Notes: generated by a model not told the origin, from the letters alone. A stretch of 37,135 nt of DNA from CBDTTM01 sp965363355 (GCA_965363355.1 CBDTTM010000007.1:1-37135); one strand, 5' to 3'. Counted from the first letter of the stretch, positions 14,001 through 22,947 are shown. A program made the numbers and translations.

Positions 14001-14294
14001 ATGGATAATGATTTCAATAAATTCAATGAGGCGACAGAAATATTAAAAGTTTTGGCACATCCTGTAAGACTTTGTATTGTAAGAGGCCTGATTGAAAAAG
14101 GAAATTGCAATGTTTCTCATATGCAGGATTGTTTACAAACACCGCAGTCCACGATTTCGCAGCATTTACAGAAATTACGCAGCGCTGGCATTGTAAGCGG
14201 CAGTCGAAATGGTGTAGAAATCCAATATAGTATTTGCGATGAACGAGTGAAAAGCATAGTGAAGTCGATTATCAAGTCTATGGGGATTCAATAA
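14001..14294 (+). CDS. ArsR/SmtB-family repressor
   Basis: 97 aa, one winged helix-turn-helix domain: ILKVLAHPVRLCIVRGLIEKG, recognition region LQTPQSTISQHLQKLRSAGIVSGSRNG, wing VEIQYSI. Cysteines lie at 25, 36, 44 and 79. The ELCVCDL metal site of ArsR is absent, so arsenic sensing is unlikely. The gene is followed after 33 bp by an 813-aa sulfur-trafficking fusion, and sulfur-linked ArsR proteins (BigR, SqrR, CstR-like logic) respond to persulfide through cysteine pairs. That makes reactive sulfur a reasonable candidate signal, by inference. Which cysteines pair is not evident. Confidence 0.88.
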   Translation: MDNDFNKFNEATEILKVLAHPVRLCIVRGLIEKGNCNVSHMQDCLQTPQSTISQHLQKLRSAGIVSGSRNGVEIQYSICDERVKSIVKSIIKSMGIQ

Positions 14295-14327
14295 GAGAAC
14301 GATACATTTATCGAGGAGGTCAGAATC

Positions 14328-16769
14328 ATGAAAAAGTATATCATTGTCGGTGGGGTTGCTGGAGGTGCTACAGCAGCAGCGAGGCTCAGGCGTTTAGATG
14401 AGTCGGCTCAAATCATTGTTATTGAAAGAGGCGAATATGTCTCTTTTGCAAACTGCGGGCTGCCGTATTACATTGGCGATACGATAAAGGATAGGGAACG
14501 GCTGCTATTACAAACACCAGAATCGTTGCATGCCCGCTTTAATCTCGATGTGCGTGTGCAAAGTGAAGTGACTTCAATTGATAGTAAGGCAAAAAAGATA
14601 ACGATTGCTTCAAGTGAACGAGGTATTTATGAAGAAAGCTATGATGCTCTTTTGTTAGCGCCGGGAGCACAACCGTTAAAACCGCCTATTCCAGGCATCG
14701 ATAGCAAGCGGATATTGAGTTTGAGGAATGTTCCGGATGCAGATGAGATGCGGACTTTCGCTGATGCTGGAACGGGCAGAGCCGCTATTATTGGCGGCGG
14801 TTTCATTGGCGTAGAGATGGCTGAAAACTTACGTGACAGAGGCCTTGACGTGGTATTGATCGAAGCTGTGCCGCATATTTTAGCTCCATTTGATACGGAT
14901 ATGGTCAAAATTGCAGAAAAAGAACTAGAAGAACATGGTGTTCGTTTGATTCTTGGAGATGGTGTGAAAAGTTTTGCTGAGGTTGATGGGGGCATAAGCA
15001 TAACATTAGGTTCGGGTCTTAATGTAGAAGCTGATTTCGTCGTTTTATCTATCGGCGTGCGGCCGGATACCGCTTTTTTACAAGGCAGTGGCATCGAACT
15101 TGGCAGCAGAGGCCACATCATCGTAAATGAAAATTTGCAAACGAATGTAAAAGATATCTATGCAGTCGGTGATGCCGTAGAAATAACTGATTTTGTCAGT
15201 GGCGTGAAAACGGCGGTCCCTTTGGCAGGGCCGGCCAATCGCCAGGGACGGCTTGCAGCTGATAATATAGCAGGAATGCCGCGCGCCTATAGTGGGGCAC
15301 AAGGAACTTCGATACTTAAGGTATTTGACCTGACAGCAGCTTCAACTGGCAGCAATGAAAGAACATTGCAAAAGCAAAATATTACTTATAAATCGGTTCG
15401 TATCCATCCGGGGTCACATGCAGGATATTATCCTGGAGCCAGCACGATGACCTTAAAGCTTTTATTTGATGATGAGGGACGAGTTTTGGGAGCGCAGGCA
15501 ATGGGCTATGGCGGTGTCGACAAGCGCATCGATGTAATCGCTGCTGTTTTGCGCCTAAAAGGATCCGTCTACGATTTGACTGATTTGGAATTGGCTTATG
15601 CACCACCGTTTTCTTCAGCGAAAGATCCGGTCAATATGGCAGGTTATGCAGCAGAAAATGTTTTGCAGGGAATAAGTGAAGGGATTTCTTATGAGGCAAT
15701 GAAAGCGGACTCCAACCGTGTTTTAATCGACGTGAGAACAAAGCTGGAATATGAAAATGGACATATTGAAGGTGCGAAGAATATTCCAGTTGATGAGCTG
15801 CGTTCGCGCATGGATGAGCTGAACCGGGCAGAAGACTTGATTGTTTATTGCCAAGTAGGTTTTCGTGGTTATTTAGCAGAACGAATATTGAAACAAAATG
15901 GGTTTTCTGTGAAAAATTTACAGGGTGGCTATACATCAGCTAGGCAGCAAGAGTTTACAGCAAGCGGCAATGAGTTGGTAAAATCTGAACAAGATGAAAC
16001 AGCTTCCCAAACAAGTGAGACAACCGAGGTATCTGCTTTTGATGAGGTTTTAGATCTTACAGGTATTTCTTGTCCGGGACCGCTCTTAAGACTCAAGCAA
16101 AAATTTGAACATTTGAGCGATGGCAGGGTCATCAAGGTAATCGCTTCAGATCCGGGTTTTTACAAAGATAGCAAAGCTTGGTGTGAACGGACGGGAAATC
16201 AGCTTTTACAGCGGACTCGTGAAAACGGCAATGTGATTGTTTTTATACAAAAAAGCAAAAAGGAAGCCTTACAGGCAGCTGGAGAAACGAGCTTATTAAA
16301 AGACGATAAGACGATCGTTGTATTTAGCGGAGACCTGGACAAGGCACTGGCATCGTTTGTCATCGCTAATGGAGCGGCTGCTATGGGGAAAAAAGTTACG
16401 ATGTTCTTTACCTTTTGGGGACTGAATATTTTGCGCAAAAAAGAACCTGTTGCGATTGAAAAAAGCTTTATCGATAAGATGTTTGGCTGGATGATGCCGC
16501 GCGGCAGCAAGCAGTTGAAGCTATCTAAGATGAATATGCTGGGAATGGGAACCAAAATGATGCGAAACGTGATGCAAAATAAAAACATAGAGTCATTAGA
16601 AAGCCTCATGGAAAGTGCCAAAGCAAGCGGTGTTGAAATGATTGCTTGCCAGATGTCGATGGATGTCATGGGAATCCATCAGGAGGAATTGATCGATGGC
16701 GTGAGCATTGGCGGTGTTGGGGCGTATTTAGATGCCGCCGAAGATGCCAATGTGAATTTGTTTATTTGA
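14328..16769 (+). CDS. CoA-disulfide reductase-like flavoprotein fused to rhodanese, TusA and DsrE2 domains
   Basis: 813 aa, ATG after GAGGAGGT. Domains in order: (1) FAD/NAD(P)H oxidoreductase, about 1-450, with GGVAGGATAAARLRRL, the single active cysteine C43 in SFANCGLPYYIG, the NAD site AIIGGGFIGVEMAENL and the FAD site TNVKDIYAVGDA; (2) rhodanese, about 455-550, VLIDVRTKLEYENGHIEGAKN with active loop CQVGFR (C508); (3) TusA-type sulfur carrier, about 570-645, DLTGISCPGPLLRLK (C582); (4) DsrE2-like domain, about 660-813, VVFSGDLDKALASFVIANGAAAMG...IACQMSMDVMGI (C774). Together these suggest reduction of CoA- or other persulfides, with transfer of sulfane sulfur between tethered cysteines. 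The protein is cytoplasmic. ArsR lies directly upstream in the same unit; a terminator follows. Confidence 0.92.
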   Translation: MKKYIIVGGVAGGATAAARLRRLDESAQIIVIERGEYVSFANCGLPYYIGDTIKDRERLLLQTPESLHARFNLDVRVQSEVTSIDSKAKKITIASSERGIYEESYDALLLAPGAQPLKPPIPGIDSKRILSLRNVPDADEMRTFADAGTGRAAIIGGGFIGVEMAENLRDRGLDVVLIEAVPHILAPFDTDMVKIAEKELEEHGVRLILGDGVKSFAEVDGGISITLGSGLNVEADFVVLSIGVRPDTAFLQGSGIELGSRGHIIVNENLQTNVKDIYAVGDAVEITDFVSGVKTAVPLAGPANRQGRLAADNIAGMPRAYSGAQGTSILKVFDLTAASTGSNERTLQKQNITYKSVRIHPGSHAGYYPGASTMTLKLLFDDEGRVLGAQAMGYGGVDKRIDVIAAVLRLKGSVYDLTDLELAYAPPFSSAKDPVNMAGYAAENVLQGISEGISYEAMKADSNRVLIDVRTKLEYENGHIEGAKNIPVDELRSRMDELNRAEDLIVYCQVGFRGYLAERILKQNGFSVKNLQGGYTSARQQEFTASGNELVKSEQDETASQTSETTEVSAFDEVLDLTGISCPGPLLRLKQKFEHLSDGRVIKVIASDPGFYKDSKAWCERTGNQLLQRTRENGNVIVFIQKSKKEALQAAGETSLLKDDKTIVVFSGDLDKALASFVIANGAAAMGKKVTMFFTFWGLNILRKKEPVAIEKSFIDKMFGWMMPRGSKQLKLSKMNMLGMGTKMMRNVMQNKNIESLESLMESAKASGVEMIACQMSMDVMGIHQEELIDGVSIGGVGAYLDAAEDANVNLFI

Positions 16770-16775
16770 GAACCA

Positions 16776-16813
16776 AAAAGGAAGGCTGCCTCGATTCGAG
16801 CAGCCTTCCTTTT
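16776..16813. terminator. Bidirectional terminator between sulfur unit and ABC importer
   Basis: Perfect 14-bp stem AAAAGGAAGGCTGC (16776-16789)/GCAGCCTTCCTTTT (16800-16813), shared by the convergent units. Confidence 0.95.
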
Positions 16814-16819
16814 GTAATC

Positions 16820-17551
16820 TTATACGCGTTCGAGAACGCTTTTGAGAAATTTTTGGGTGCGTTCATGCTGGGGATTGTTAAATAATTCAGCAGGTGGGCC
16901 TTCTTCGATGATGCCACCATCCCCCATGAAAATCACGCGATCGGCAACTTCTTTGGCAAAACCCATTTCATGGGTCACGATGACCATCGTCATGCCTTCT
17001 TGTGCCAATTTTTTCATGACAGATAAAACTTCACCTACCATTTCAGGGTCAAGGGCCGAGGTTGGTTCGTCAAAAAGCATGATTTGCGGGTTCATTTCCA
17101 AAGCACGGGCAATTGCGATTCGCTGCTTTTGGCCACCGGAGAGTGTCGAGGGGAATACATCTCGTTTATCTTCAAGTCCGACGAGTTTTAAAAGGGCCAT
17201 GCCTTTTGCTTCGGCTTCTTTTTTATTCATTTTTCCAAGCTGCATGGGCGCTAAGGTGATGTTTTGCATGACGGTATAATTGGGGAATAGATTGAACATC
17301 TGGAAGACCATGCCGATGTTTTCGCGGAAGGTGTTCATATTCTTAAGCTTAAGGACGTCTGTGCCAAAAACTTTAATTGAACCGCCTTGGGCTTCTTCTA
17401 AGCGATTGAGACAGCGCAGCAAGGTGCTTTTTCCAGAGCCGGAAGGACCGATGATACAGACGACCTCGCCTTTATTTACGTGAAACGAAACATCTTTGAG
17501 CACGGTGTTTTTTCCAAAGGATTTGATTAAATTATCTACTTCAATGATCAT
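16820..17551 (-). CDS. Polar amino acid ABC importer, ATPase subunit
   Basis: 243 aa. Walker A GPSGSGKST, Q-loop GMVFQMFNLFPNYTVMQNI (the FNLFP form typical of GlnQ/HisP-type importers), signature LSGGQKQRIAIARAL, Walker B IMLFDEPTSALDPE and switch VTHEMGFAKEVADRV are all intact. It starts 11 bp inside the end of the permease gene, so translation is coupled. It energises import with the permease and lipoprotein encoded upstream. Confidence 0.95.
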   Translation of the reverse strand: MIIEVDNLIKSFGKNTVLKDVSFHVNKGEVVCIIGPSGSGKSTLLRCLNRLEEAQGGSIKVFGTDVLKLKNMNTFRENIGMVFQMFNLFPNYTVMQNITLAPMQLGKMNKKEAEAKGMALLKLVGLEDKRDVFPSTLSGGQKQRIAIARALEMNPQIMLFDEPTSALDPEMVGEVLSVMKKLAQEGMTMVIVTHEMGFAKEVADRVIFMGDGGIIEEGPPAELFNNPQHERTQKFLKSVLERV

Positions 17552-18200
17552 AACGAAGTGTCCTTTCTACCCATTTTGCCAATAGAGACAATGCGACGAT
17601 GACAATCAAGTACATGATCGCTGCAAAGGAATAGACTTCAAAAGGCATATAATTTTGGGCGATTATAATCTGTGAATTCATAGTCAGCTCACGAACGCTG
17701 ATGACCGAGAGAATGGAAGTGTCCTTCAAGGTTGTGATGAACTGGTTGATGATTGGTGGAATCATGATTTTGATAGCTTGTGGCAAAACCACGAGACGCA
17801 AAGTACGAAAATAACCAAGCCCTAGGCTGCGGGCAGCTTCTACCTGTCCTTGATCGACAGCCTGGATGCCGCCGCGAAAAATTTCTGCAAGATATGCGCT
17901 GGCGTTGATCGTAAGCGTTAAAATCGCAGCGAACATCGGATTGAATTTGACATGCAAAAGTGCGCCGACGCCAAAAAATAAAAACAAGGCAAAAATCATG
18001 ACCGGTATGCCGCGAACAAAATAAACATAGACATTATAGATGACCTGGCAGGCTTTTATATGAGAAAGCCCCATGACAGCTAGGATGATGCCGATGAAAA
18101 AGGCAAAAAACAGCGATGCAGCTGCGATGATGATGGTGGATTGCAAGCCGTTTAAAAGGCTTGGCCAACAGGTAAGAAACAGTGTGATATATTCTTGCAT
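17541..18200 (-). CDS. Polar amino acid ABC importer, permease subunit
   Basis: 219 aa with about five membrane helices. The HisM/GlnP-type signature is present: TLTINASAYLAEIFRGGIQAVDQGQVEAARSLGLGYFRTLRLVVLPQAIKIMIPP, given here by its ends; the EAA loop lies at EAARSLG. FVRGIPVMIFALFLFFG near the N-terminus is also typical. ATG follows an AGGAGG site just behind the intercistronic hairpin. Only one permease gene is present, so the channel is likely a homodimer. Confidence 0.94.
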   Translation of the reverse strand: MQEYITLFLTCWPSLLNGLQSTIIIAAASLFFAFFIGIILAVMGLSHIKACQVIYNVYVYFVRGIPVMIFALFLFFGVGALLHVKFNPMFAAILTLTINASAYLAEIFRGGIQAVDQGQVEAARSLGLGYFRTLRLVVLPQAIKIMIPPIINQFITTLKDTSILSVISVRELTMNSQIIIAQNYMPFEVYSFAAIMYLIVIVALSLLAKWVERTLRYDH

Positions 18201-18218
18201 AGAAGCCTCCTAAAAAAT

Positions 18219-18247
18219 AAGGGAGTGGCTGAATCGCCAGCTCCCTT
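18219..18247 (-). terminator. Intercistronic hairpin between binding-protein and permease genes
   Basis: AAGGGAGTGGC (18219-18229) pairs with GCCAGCTCCCTT (18236-18247) with one bulge; on the minus strand it is followed by TTATTTTTT. It probably terminates partially and protects the upstream mRNA, giving more binding protein than permease. Confidence 0.75.
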
Positions 18248-18261
18248 AGGATGTCTGTCCA

Positions 18262-19065
18262 TTATTTTTTTGCGATGTACTGAGCGACGATTTTATCATA
18301 AGTACCATCGGCTTTGATTTTTTTCAAGCCTTCGTTGAATTTTTGTAAAAGTTCTTGGTTATCGCCTTTTTTTACAGCAAAGCCATAAGATGGAGGAGCG
18401 ATAACAGAATCAATGGCGATTTTTAGCTTGCTTTGTTCACCAATCTTGATTTGATAATTGATGACCGGATAGTCTTCCATAAGAAAGTCCGCATTGCCGT
18501 TAGCGACTGCGAGCATCATGCTAGGGGAATCATCATAATATGTGATGTTGAACTGGTATTTGTCTTTGTTGTCTTCAGCGAATTTTGCTCCTGTCGTACC
18601 TTTTTTTACCGCAGCGGTTTTTCCCGTAAGGTCTTCTAATTTATGAATGGTATCGTTATCTTTGCCTACGATGACAGCTAAGCCGGATTCGATGTAGCCA
18701 TCAGAAAAATCTACGGATTTTTTCCGTTCATCGGTGATGTTGATGCCGGCGATGGCACCATCAATCTGGCCGGATACGAGGCCTGGGATGATTCCACTGA
18801 AATCCATAGGTTTTAATTCGTAGTCAATACCTTCTGCTTTTGCAATCGCATCGAGCAATTCGACATCGATTCCCTTGTATTTTCCGTCGACTTCCATTGA
18901 AAATGGTGCATATTTTGCATCGCAGGCAATAGTGTATTTTTTTGCGTTTTCCTTACTGCTGCTTTTGTCATTATCTGCTGTGACGGCTCCGCAGCCGACT
19001 AGGGCAGTGATGGCAAAAAGCATCATAGCGCCAATTGCTAGAAATTTTCCAAGTTTTCCGTTCAT
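18262..19065 (-). CDS. Amino acid ABC importer, substrate-binding lipoprotein
   Basis: 267 aa. A lipoprotein signal peptide ends in LVGC (lipid-attached C25), followed by a Ser/Lys linker and the SBP family 3 fold: YTIACDAKYAPFSMEVDGKYKGIDVELLDAIAKAEG, PMDFSGIIPGLVSGQIDGAIAGINITDERKKSVDFSDGYIESGL and AVKKGTTGAKFAEDN are the usual contact segments. The ligand class is polar amino acids; glutamine, arginine or cystine cannot be separated by eye. It is the first gene of the three-gene operon and sits behind a leader containing a terminator. Confidence 0.93.
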   Translation of the reverse strand: MNGKLGKFLAIGAMMLFAITALVGCGAVTADNDKSSSKENAKKYTIACDAKYAPFSMEVDGKYKGIDVELLDAIAKAEGIDYELKPMDFSGIIPGLVSGQIDGAIAGINITDERKKSVDFSDGYIESGLAVIVGKDNDTIHKLEDLTGKTAAVKKGTTGAKFAEDNKDKYQFNITYYDDSPSMMLAVANGNADFLMEDYPVINYQIKIGEQSKLKIAIDSVIAPPSYGFAVKKGDNQELLQKFNEGLKKIKADGTYDKIVAQYIAKK

Positions 19066-19117
19066 ATAAGATTCCCCCTAATTTTTAATCGAAAGCCAGT
19101 TGCTTTTTTTAATACAA

Positions 19118-19158
19118 AAAGGCGCTAAAAAAAGAAAAAATCTTTTTTTAGCGCCTTT
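19118..19158 (-). terminator. Terminator-like hairpin in the ABC importer leader
   Basis: Perfect 18-bp stem AAAGGCGCTAAAAAAAGA (19118-19135)/TCTTTTTTTAGCGCCTTT (19141-19158), followed on the minus strand by TTTGTATT. It lies about 45-85 nt after the predicted start site and 53 nt before the lipoprotein ATG, as expected for an attenuator. I see no known aptamer or T-box in the short sequence before it. Confidence 0.75.
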
Positions 19159-19201
19159 GCTCACGTATTCGTTTGTGCAATTAGCTTCCTAACTGGTGTC
19201 A

Positions 19202-19230
19202 ATAATAGCATTTTTACGAAGGAATGTCCA
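19202..19230 (-). promoter_or_regulatory. Promoter of the ABC importer operon
   Basis: On the minus strand TGGACA (19225-19230), 17-nt spacer, TATTAT (19202-19207). Confidence 0.65.
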
Positions 19231-19421
19231 GTGGGTAAAATCTTTTTTTTGAAATAAAAACATATAGAGCATAAATAACAGTAAAATGCACGGCAAACAG
19301 GCAAAGCATATTTTTGTTCATCAAAATAAAATGGTAAAGAAATTTTTGGAATTGTATCAAAGTATGCATTTTTTGTCATAGAAGATATATCATTTTGGTA
19401 TTTTTATTATACTGTGTCTTG

Positions 19422-19430
19422 TGCTATAAT
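19422..19430 (+). promoter_or_regulatory. Extended -10 promoter of the MFS gene
   Basis: TG-C-TATAAT (19422-19430), about 65 nt upstream of the MFS start; no good -35 box, as allowed for extended -10 promoters. Confidence 0.6.
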
Positions 19431-19493
19431 GCAAAAATGATGATGTTCCTTGCTGAAGGGACACTTTGTTCATAGAAATACGGAGAGAAGGTC

Positions 19494-20723
19494 TTGGGGT
19501 TGGAAAATAGTTGGAAGAAGAACCTTGCCATACTATGGGTGCTTCAATTTATCGGGATGAGTGCAATCACGGGAGTGATTTCTTTTTTGCCGCTTTATGT
19601 GCCGCATTTAGGAATTGTGAATGTGTCTACTGCTGCCATGTGGTCGGGAATTTTAATGGGAGCAACTTCTTTTTTTGCGGCTTTATCAAACCCATTTTGG
19701 GGGGCGATGGCGGATCGCAATGGTAGGAAGCCAATGGTAGAGAGAGTTTTATTGTTATTTGGTTTGATTATGATTTTGATGGCCTTTGCGTCTAATATTT
19801 ATCAACTTCTGTTTTTAAGGATTTTTCAAGGGCTTTGTGGCGGGTTTACGGCAGCGGCAACGGCTTTGGCAATCAGCATGTCTCCCAAAAAAGAAATTTC
19901 CTTTACGGTAGGAATGCTGCAGACTGCCTTGATTGTGGGCGGAGCTTCTGGCCCTATGATTGGAGGCCTTATTGCCGATCATTTTGGCTATCGCCAGCCA
20001 TTTGTCGTTTTTGGGGTCTTATGCCTGATTGCATTGGTTGTGGTTCATTTTCGAATACAGGAAATTTTTACGCCGGTTGTCCGAGCGGAAAAATCACCAA
20101 TTAAAGCGGTATTTAAATATGTATGGTCAATTGGTGATTTAAAGCTTATGCTTCTTGTACAGTTTTTGACACAATTTGCCATGCAGAGCATCGGGCCAAT
20201 TTTACCGATGTATATTCTTTCGCTAGGCGCGGGTTCTAGCAATATTGCAAGTATTTCAGGAACAATTATTGCAATTGCCGGTCTTACAAGCGCGTTATCA
20301 TCTGCCAGTATGGGCTTTTTGAGCCGTCATTTTTCCCATAAACAGATTTTGATAACATCCGCTTTTCTCGGTGGGCTGTCTTTTATTGGACAGATTGCAG
20401 CAACGGATGTCATAAGTCTTGGAATACTACGGGCCCTCAATGGCCTTTGCATTGGGGCGATGGTTCCTAGTTCCAATACAATCGTGACGTATTTGATTCC
20501 GGAGGATAAGCGCGGTGCTGCTTTTGGAATAACTGGTGGGGCGTCTTTGCTGGGAAATGTCCTCGGACCGACCTTGGCTGGCGTTGTCACCATGGCTTTT
20601 GGCATCACCTCGATATTTTGGTTGACGGCAGTGTTTTTCCTGTTTGTAGGAACATTGCTTCTATTGCAGATAAAACAAAATTATACCGCATATGAAGAAG
20701 GCAAGCCGGCAGTGGCACATTGA
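19494..20723 (+). CDS. MFS drug:H+ antiporter (DHA1/TetA-like), 12 helices
   Basis: 409 aa from TTG 19494 behind GGAGAGAAGG. About 12 hydrophobic helices. The MFS motif A is clear (NPFWGAMADRNGRKPMVERVL), as is motif C of exporters (TALIVGGASGPMIGGLIADHFGYRQPF, with G.SGP..GG). A second motif-A-like loop is weaker in the C-terminal half (SMGFLSRHFSHKQIL). This pattern indicates an exporter of drugs or metabolites rather than a sugar importer. Substrate unknown. Monocistronic, convergent with the two-component system. Confidence 0.9.
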   Translation: MGLENSWKKNLAILWVLQFIGMSAITGVISFLPLYVPHLGIVNVSTAAMWSGILMGATSFFAALSNPFWGAMADRNGRKPMVERVLLLFGLIMILMAFASNIYQLLFLRIFQGLCGGFTAAATALAISMSPKKEISFTVGMLQTALIVGGASGPMIGGLIADHFGYRQPFVVFGVLCLIALVVVHFRIQEIFTPVVRAEKSPIKAVFKYVWSIGDLKLMLLVQFLTQFAMQSIGPILPMYILSLGAGSSNIASISGTIIAIAGLTSALSSASMGFLSRHFSHKQILITSAFLGGLSFIGQIAATDVISLGILRALNGLCIGAMVPSSNTIVTYLIPEDKRGAAFGITGGASLLGNVLGPTLAGVVTMAFGITSIFWLTAVFFLFVGTLLLLQIKQNYTAYEEGKPAVAH

Positions 20724-20738
20724 GCTTTCCTATGTGTT

Positions 20739-20780
20739 TAGAAAAAGGGACTATCGCATACGTGATAGTCCCTTTTTCTA
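20739..20780. terminator. Bidirectional terminator between MFS and histidine kinase genes
   Basis: Perfect 17-bp stem TAGAAAAAGGGACTATC (20739-20755)/GATAGTCCCTTTTTCTA (20764-20780). Confidence 0.95.
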
Positions 20781-20794
20781 AATAAAATATATGT

Positions 20795-22195
20795 TTACAA
20801 TGGAATCCTACAAGAAATACGGGTCCCTTTGCCTAATGCGCTTTGTAGTTCTATCTCGCTATCATGCTGCTTTGCAATCCATTCAGCAATGGAAAGGCCA
20901 AGTCCGCTGCCGCCTGTTGCTTTGGCACGAGACTTATCCACTCGATAAAACCGTTGAAAAATCTGTGATTGCTCTTTTTCATCAATGCCTATGCCGGTAT
21001 CTTGAACAGTTACGACCCAGTCCGTAGCGGTTTTTTCTCCAGATAAGAAGATGCTTCCTTGGGAAGGGGTGTATTTTATGCTGTTTTCAATGAAAATCCG
21101 CAGCATTTGTTTTATGGAAGAAATATCTGCCATAAGGTCGACGGAATCATTTTTTTTGAGTTCAATTTTGTGATTTGGGGCAATAATGGTGGTTTCTTGG
21201 GCGATTTCTGTTAATAAGTCGGCGGTATCGAACCGTTCTTTTTTTAACAATTGCCGGTTTTGGTCTGTGCGGGCTAAAAATAAAAGTTTTTCAATGAGAC
21301 TATACATGCTTGCTGCCTCCGATTTTATAGCATCGAGCCCTTCCTGCAAGATAGCAGGATCCTCCTTGCCCCAGCGATCTAGCATATCTGCATAGCCGCT
21401 GATTACCGTTATCGGCGTTCGAAGTTCATGTGAGGCGTCGGAGACAAATCGCCGTTGTTTGTCAAATCCAGTTTGGATGCGGTTGAGCATATGATTGAAG
21501 GTGGTTCCAAGTTCGTGGAGCTCGTCGTTGCTGTCCGTTAGTTCAAGCCTTTTTTCGAGATTTTTCACTTCGATTTCTTTGGCAGCCTGGGTTATTTTTC
21601 GAATGGGATTTAAAATTCGTGAACTCATAAAGACGCCAGACAAGATTGCAATCAAAAGTCCTAAGCTGTTGGTTAGAAATAAGCTGATCAAAAGATTGGT
21701 TAAAAATCGTGTTTGTCCAAGCATAGGAGACAATAAATGCATATGATAAGAAGCCCCGTGAAAAGAGATCTGCTTATATGTCTCATAATATTGCGGTTTG
21801 TTTGGATCGACGATTTGCAAGATTTCCTTATACATGGAATCAAGTTTGGGATTATCGGGACGCGGTGAGATTCCCGGTGGAGTTGGATCGCATACTTCTG
21901 GGCGACTATCAGAAATGAGTTCATTTTTATCGTTGTATATTTTGAGAATCGTTTCAGGAGAAAGAATATTTTTTTCAAAGATACGGTTATCAAGATGATG
22001 TTCCCGGTCGAGATAGTGGAGCAAACTTACCGAGTCTTGCTGCAAATCATCTTTTGCTTGGACAAAAAAGACATAGAGCAAGCCTGTGAATGTGAGCAAG
22101 CTTGTAAATAAAAGAATGCAGCTTAAAATGACAGCATAGAGCAGTGTGAGTTTTATCGAAATGGGGATTTTCGGGCATTCAATCTTTGACCACAT
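20795..22195 (-). CDS. Membrane sensor histidine kinase (OmpR-partner type)
   Basis: 466 aa from ATG 22195, which overlaps the end of the response regulator gene by 17 bp and has GAGGAG before it; a longer frame upstream lies wholly inside the regulator gene. Architecture: TM1 (about 15-40, LLYAVILSCILLFTSLLTF), an extracytoplasmic sensor of ~130 residues, TM2 (FLTNSLGLLIAILSGVFM), HAMP (SSRILNPIRKITQAAKEI), HisKA with phospho-accepting His in FVSDASHELRTPITVISGYADML, and HATPase with N box (IFIENSIKYTP), G1 (DTGIGIDEKE), F (FQRFYRVDKSR) and G2 (GGSGLGLSI). The signal is unknown; the sensor is proline-rich (DPTPPGISPRPDNP) and has no named domain I can see. Confidence 0.93.
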   Translation of the reverse strand: MWSKIECPKIPISIKLTLLYAVILSCILLFTSLLTFTGLLYVFFVQAKDDLQQDSVSLLHYLDREHHLDNRIFEKNILSPETILKIYNDKNELISDSRPEVCDPTPPGISPRPDNPKLDSMYKEILQIVDPNKPQYYETYKQISFHGASYHMHLLSPMLGQTRFLTNLLISLFLTNSLGLLIAILSGVFMSSRILNPIRKITQAAKEIEVKNLEKRLELTDSNDELHELGTTFNHMLNRIQTGFDKQRRFVSDASHELRTPITVISGYADMLDRWGKEDPAILQEGLDAIKSEAASMYSLIEKLLFLARTDQNRQLLKKERFDTADLLTEIAQETTIIAPNHKIELKKNDSVDLMADISSIKQMLRIFIENSIKYTPSQGSIFLSGEKTATDWVVTVQDTGIGIDEKEQSQIFQRFYRVDKSRAKATGGSGLGLSIAEWIAKQHDSEIELQSALGKGTRISCRIPL

Positions 22196-22868
22196 AGCCA
22201 ACTCCTCGAATCGTATGAATGTATTTTCGGTCATAGCAATCATCGAGTTTACTGCGCAAATAGCGGATATAGACGTCGACGATTTTAGTATCTCCCATGA
22301 ATTCATAGCCCCATACTTCCTGTAAGATACGCTCGCGGCTTAAGACTATATTTTGGTTGCGCAGCAAATAGGCAAGCAGGTCATATTCTGTTTTTGTCAA
22401 TTCGACTGGGGTTTGTTCGACGATTACTTCATGGCGTTCTGGATACAGTGTCAGGTTCTGTGTATGAAGTTCCTGCTTTTGTGAGGGTGGGACTATTATA
22501 TGTTTTCGTAATGCGGCTCGGATTCGGGCGATGAGCTCTTGGGTGGCAAAGGGCTTTGTCATATAGTCGTCAGCACCTGTATTCAGGCCAGTGACCTTGT
22601 CTATGATATCATACTTAGCCGTTACCATGATAATCGGTATAGCAGAGAGCTGGCGAACGCGGGTACAAATTTCTATGCCATCCATCTCCGGCAGCATCAA
22701 ATCAAGCAGTACCAAATCAAAATCTTCTTGGATAATGCGATCTAATGCAATGCGGCCGTTGCCTTCGATTTCGGTTGAGAAGCCTTCATGCTCTAGTTCC
22801 ATTTGAACGAAACGGGCAATTTTTTGCTCGTCCTCGACAATCAATATTTTAGGGTAAGTCAATGACAT
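22179..22868 (-). CDS. OmpR/PhoB-family response regulator
   Basis: 229 aa, ATG after GGAGG. Receiver: KILIVEDEQKIARF, phospho-acceptor Asp in LVLLDLMLPEMDG, switch Thr in IIMVTAKYD, Lys in DDYMTKPF; all residues are present. Winged helix: VELTKTEYDLLAYLLRNQNIVLSRERILQEVWGYEFMGDTKIVDVYIRYLRSKLDD, RGVGYVVKD (given as separate landmarks). Partner of the downstream kinase. Three 11-bp-spaced direct repeats in its upstream region (22948-22975) are likely binding sites for this protein, so it may regulate itself and the divergent membrane protein gene. Confidence 0.95.
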   Translation of the reverse strand: MSLTYPKILIVEDEQKIARFVQMELEHEGFSTEIEGNGRIALDRIIQEDFDLVLLDLMLPEMDGIEICTRVRQLSAIPIIMVTAKYDIIDKVTGLNTGADDYMTKPFATQELIARIRAALRKHIIVPPSQKQELHTQNLTLYPERHEVIVEQTPVELTKTEYDLLAYLLRNQNIVLSRERILQEVWGYEFMGDTKIVDVYIRYLRSKLDDCYDRKYIHTIRGVGYVVKD

Positions 22869-22947
22869 GAATAAACACCTCCGTTATATCTAATCTAAAC
22901 ATTTTTTTATAGATTTGAGAAGCAGCATTTGCTAATTTTAACCGAAT

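Noticed and set aside
14001..14294. Arsenic resistance function for the ArsR gene
   Set aside because: The ELCVCDL metal-binding motif is missing and no arsenic resistance gene is nearby; the partner is a sulfur-transfer protein.
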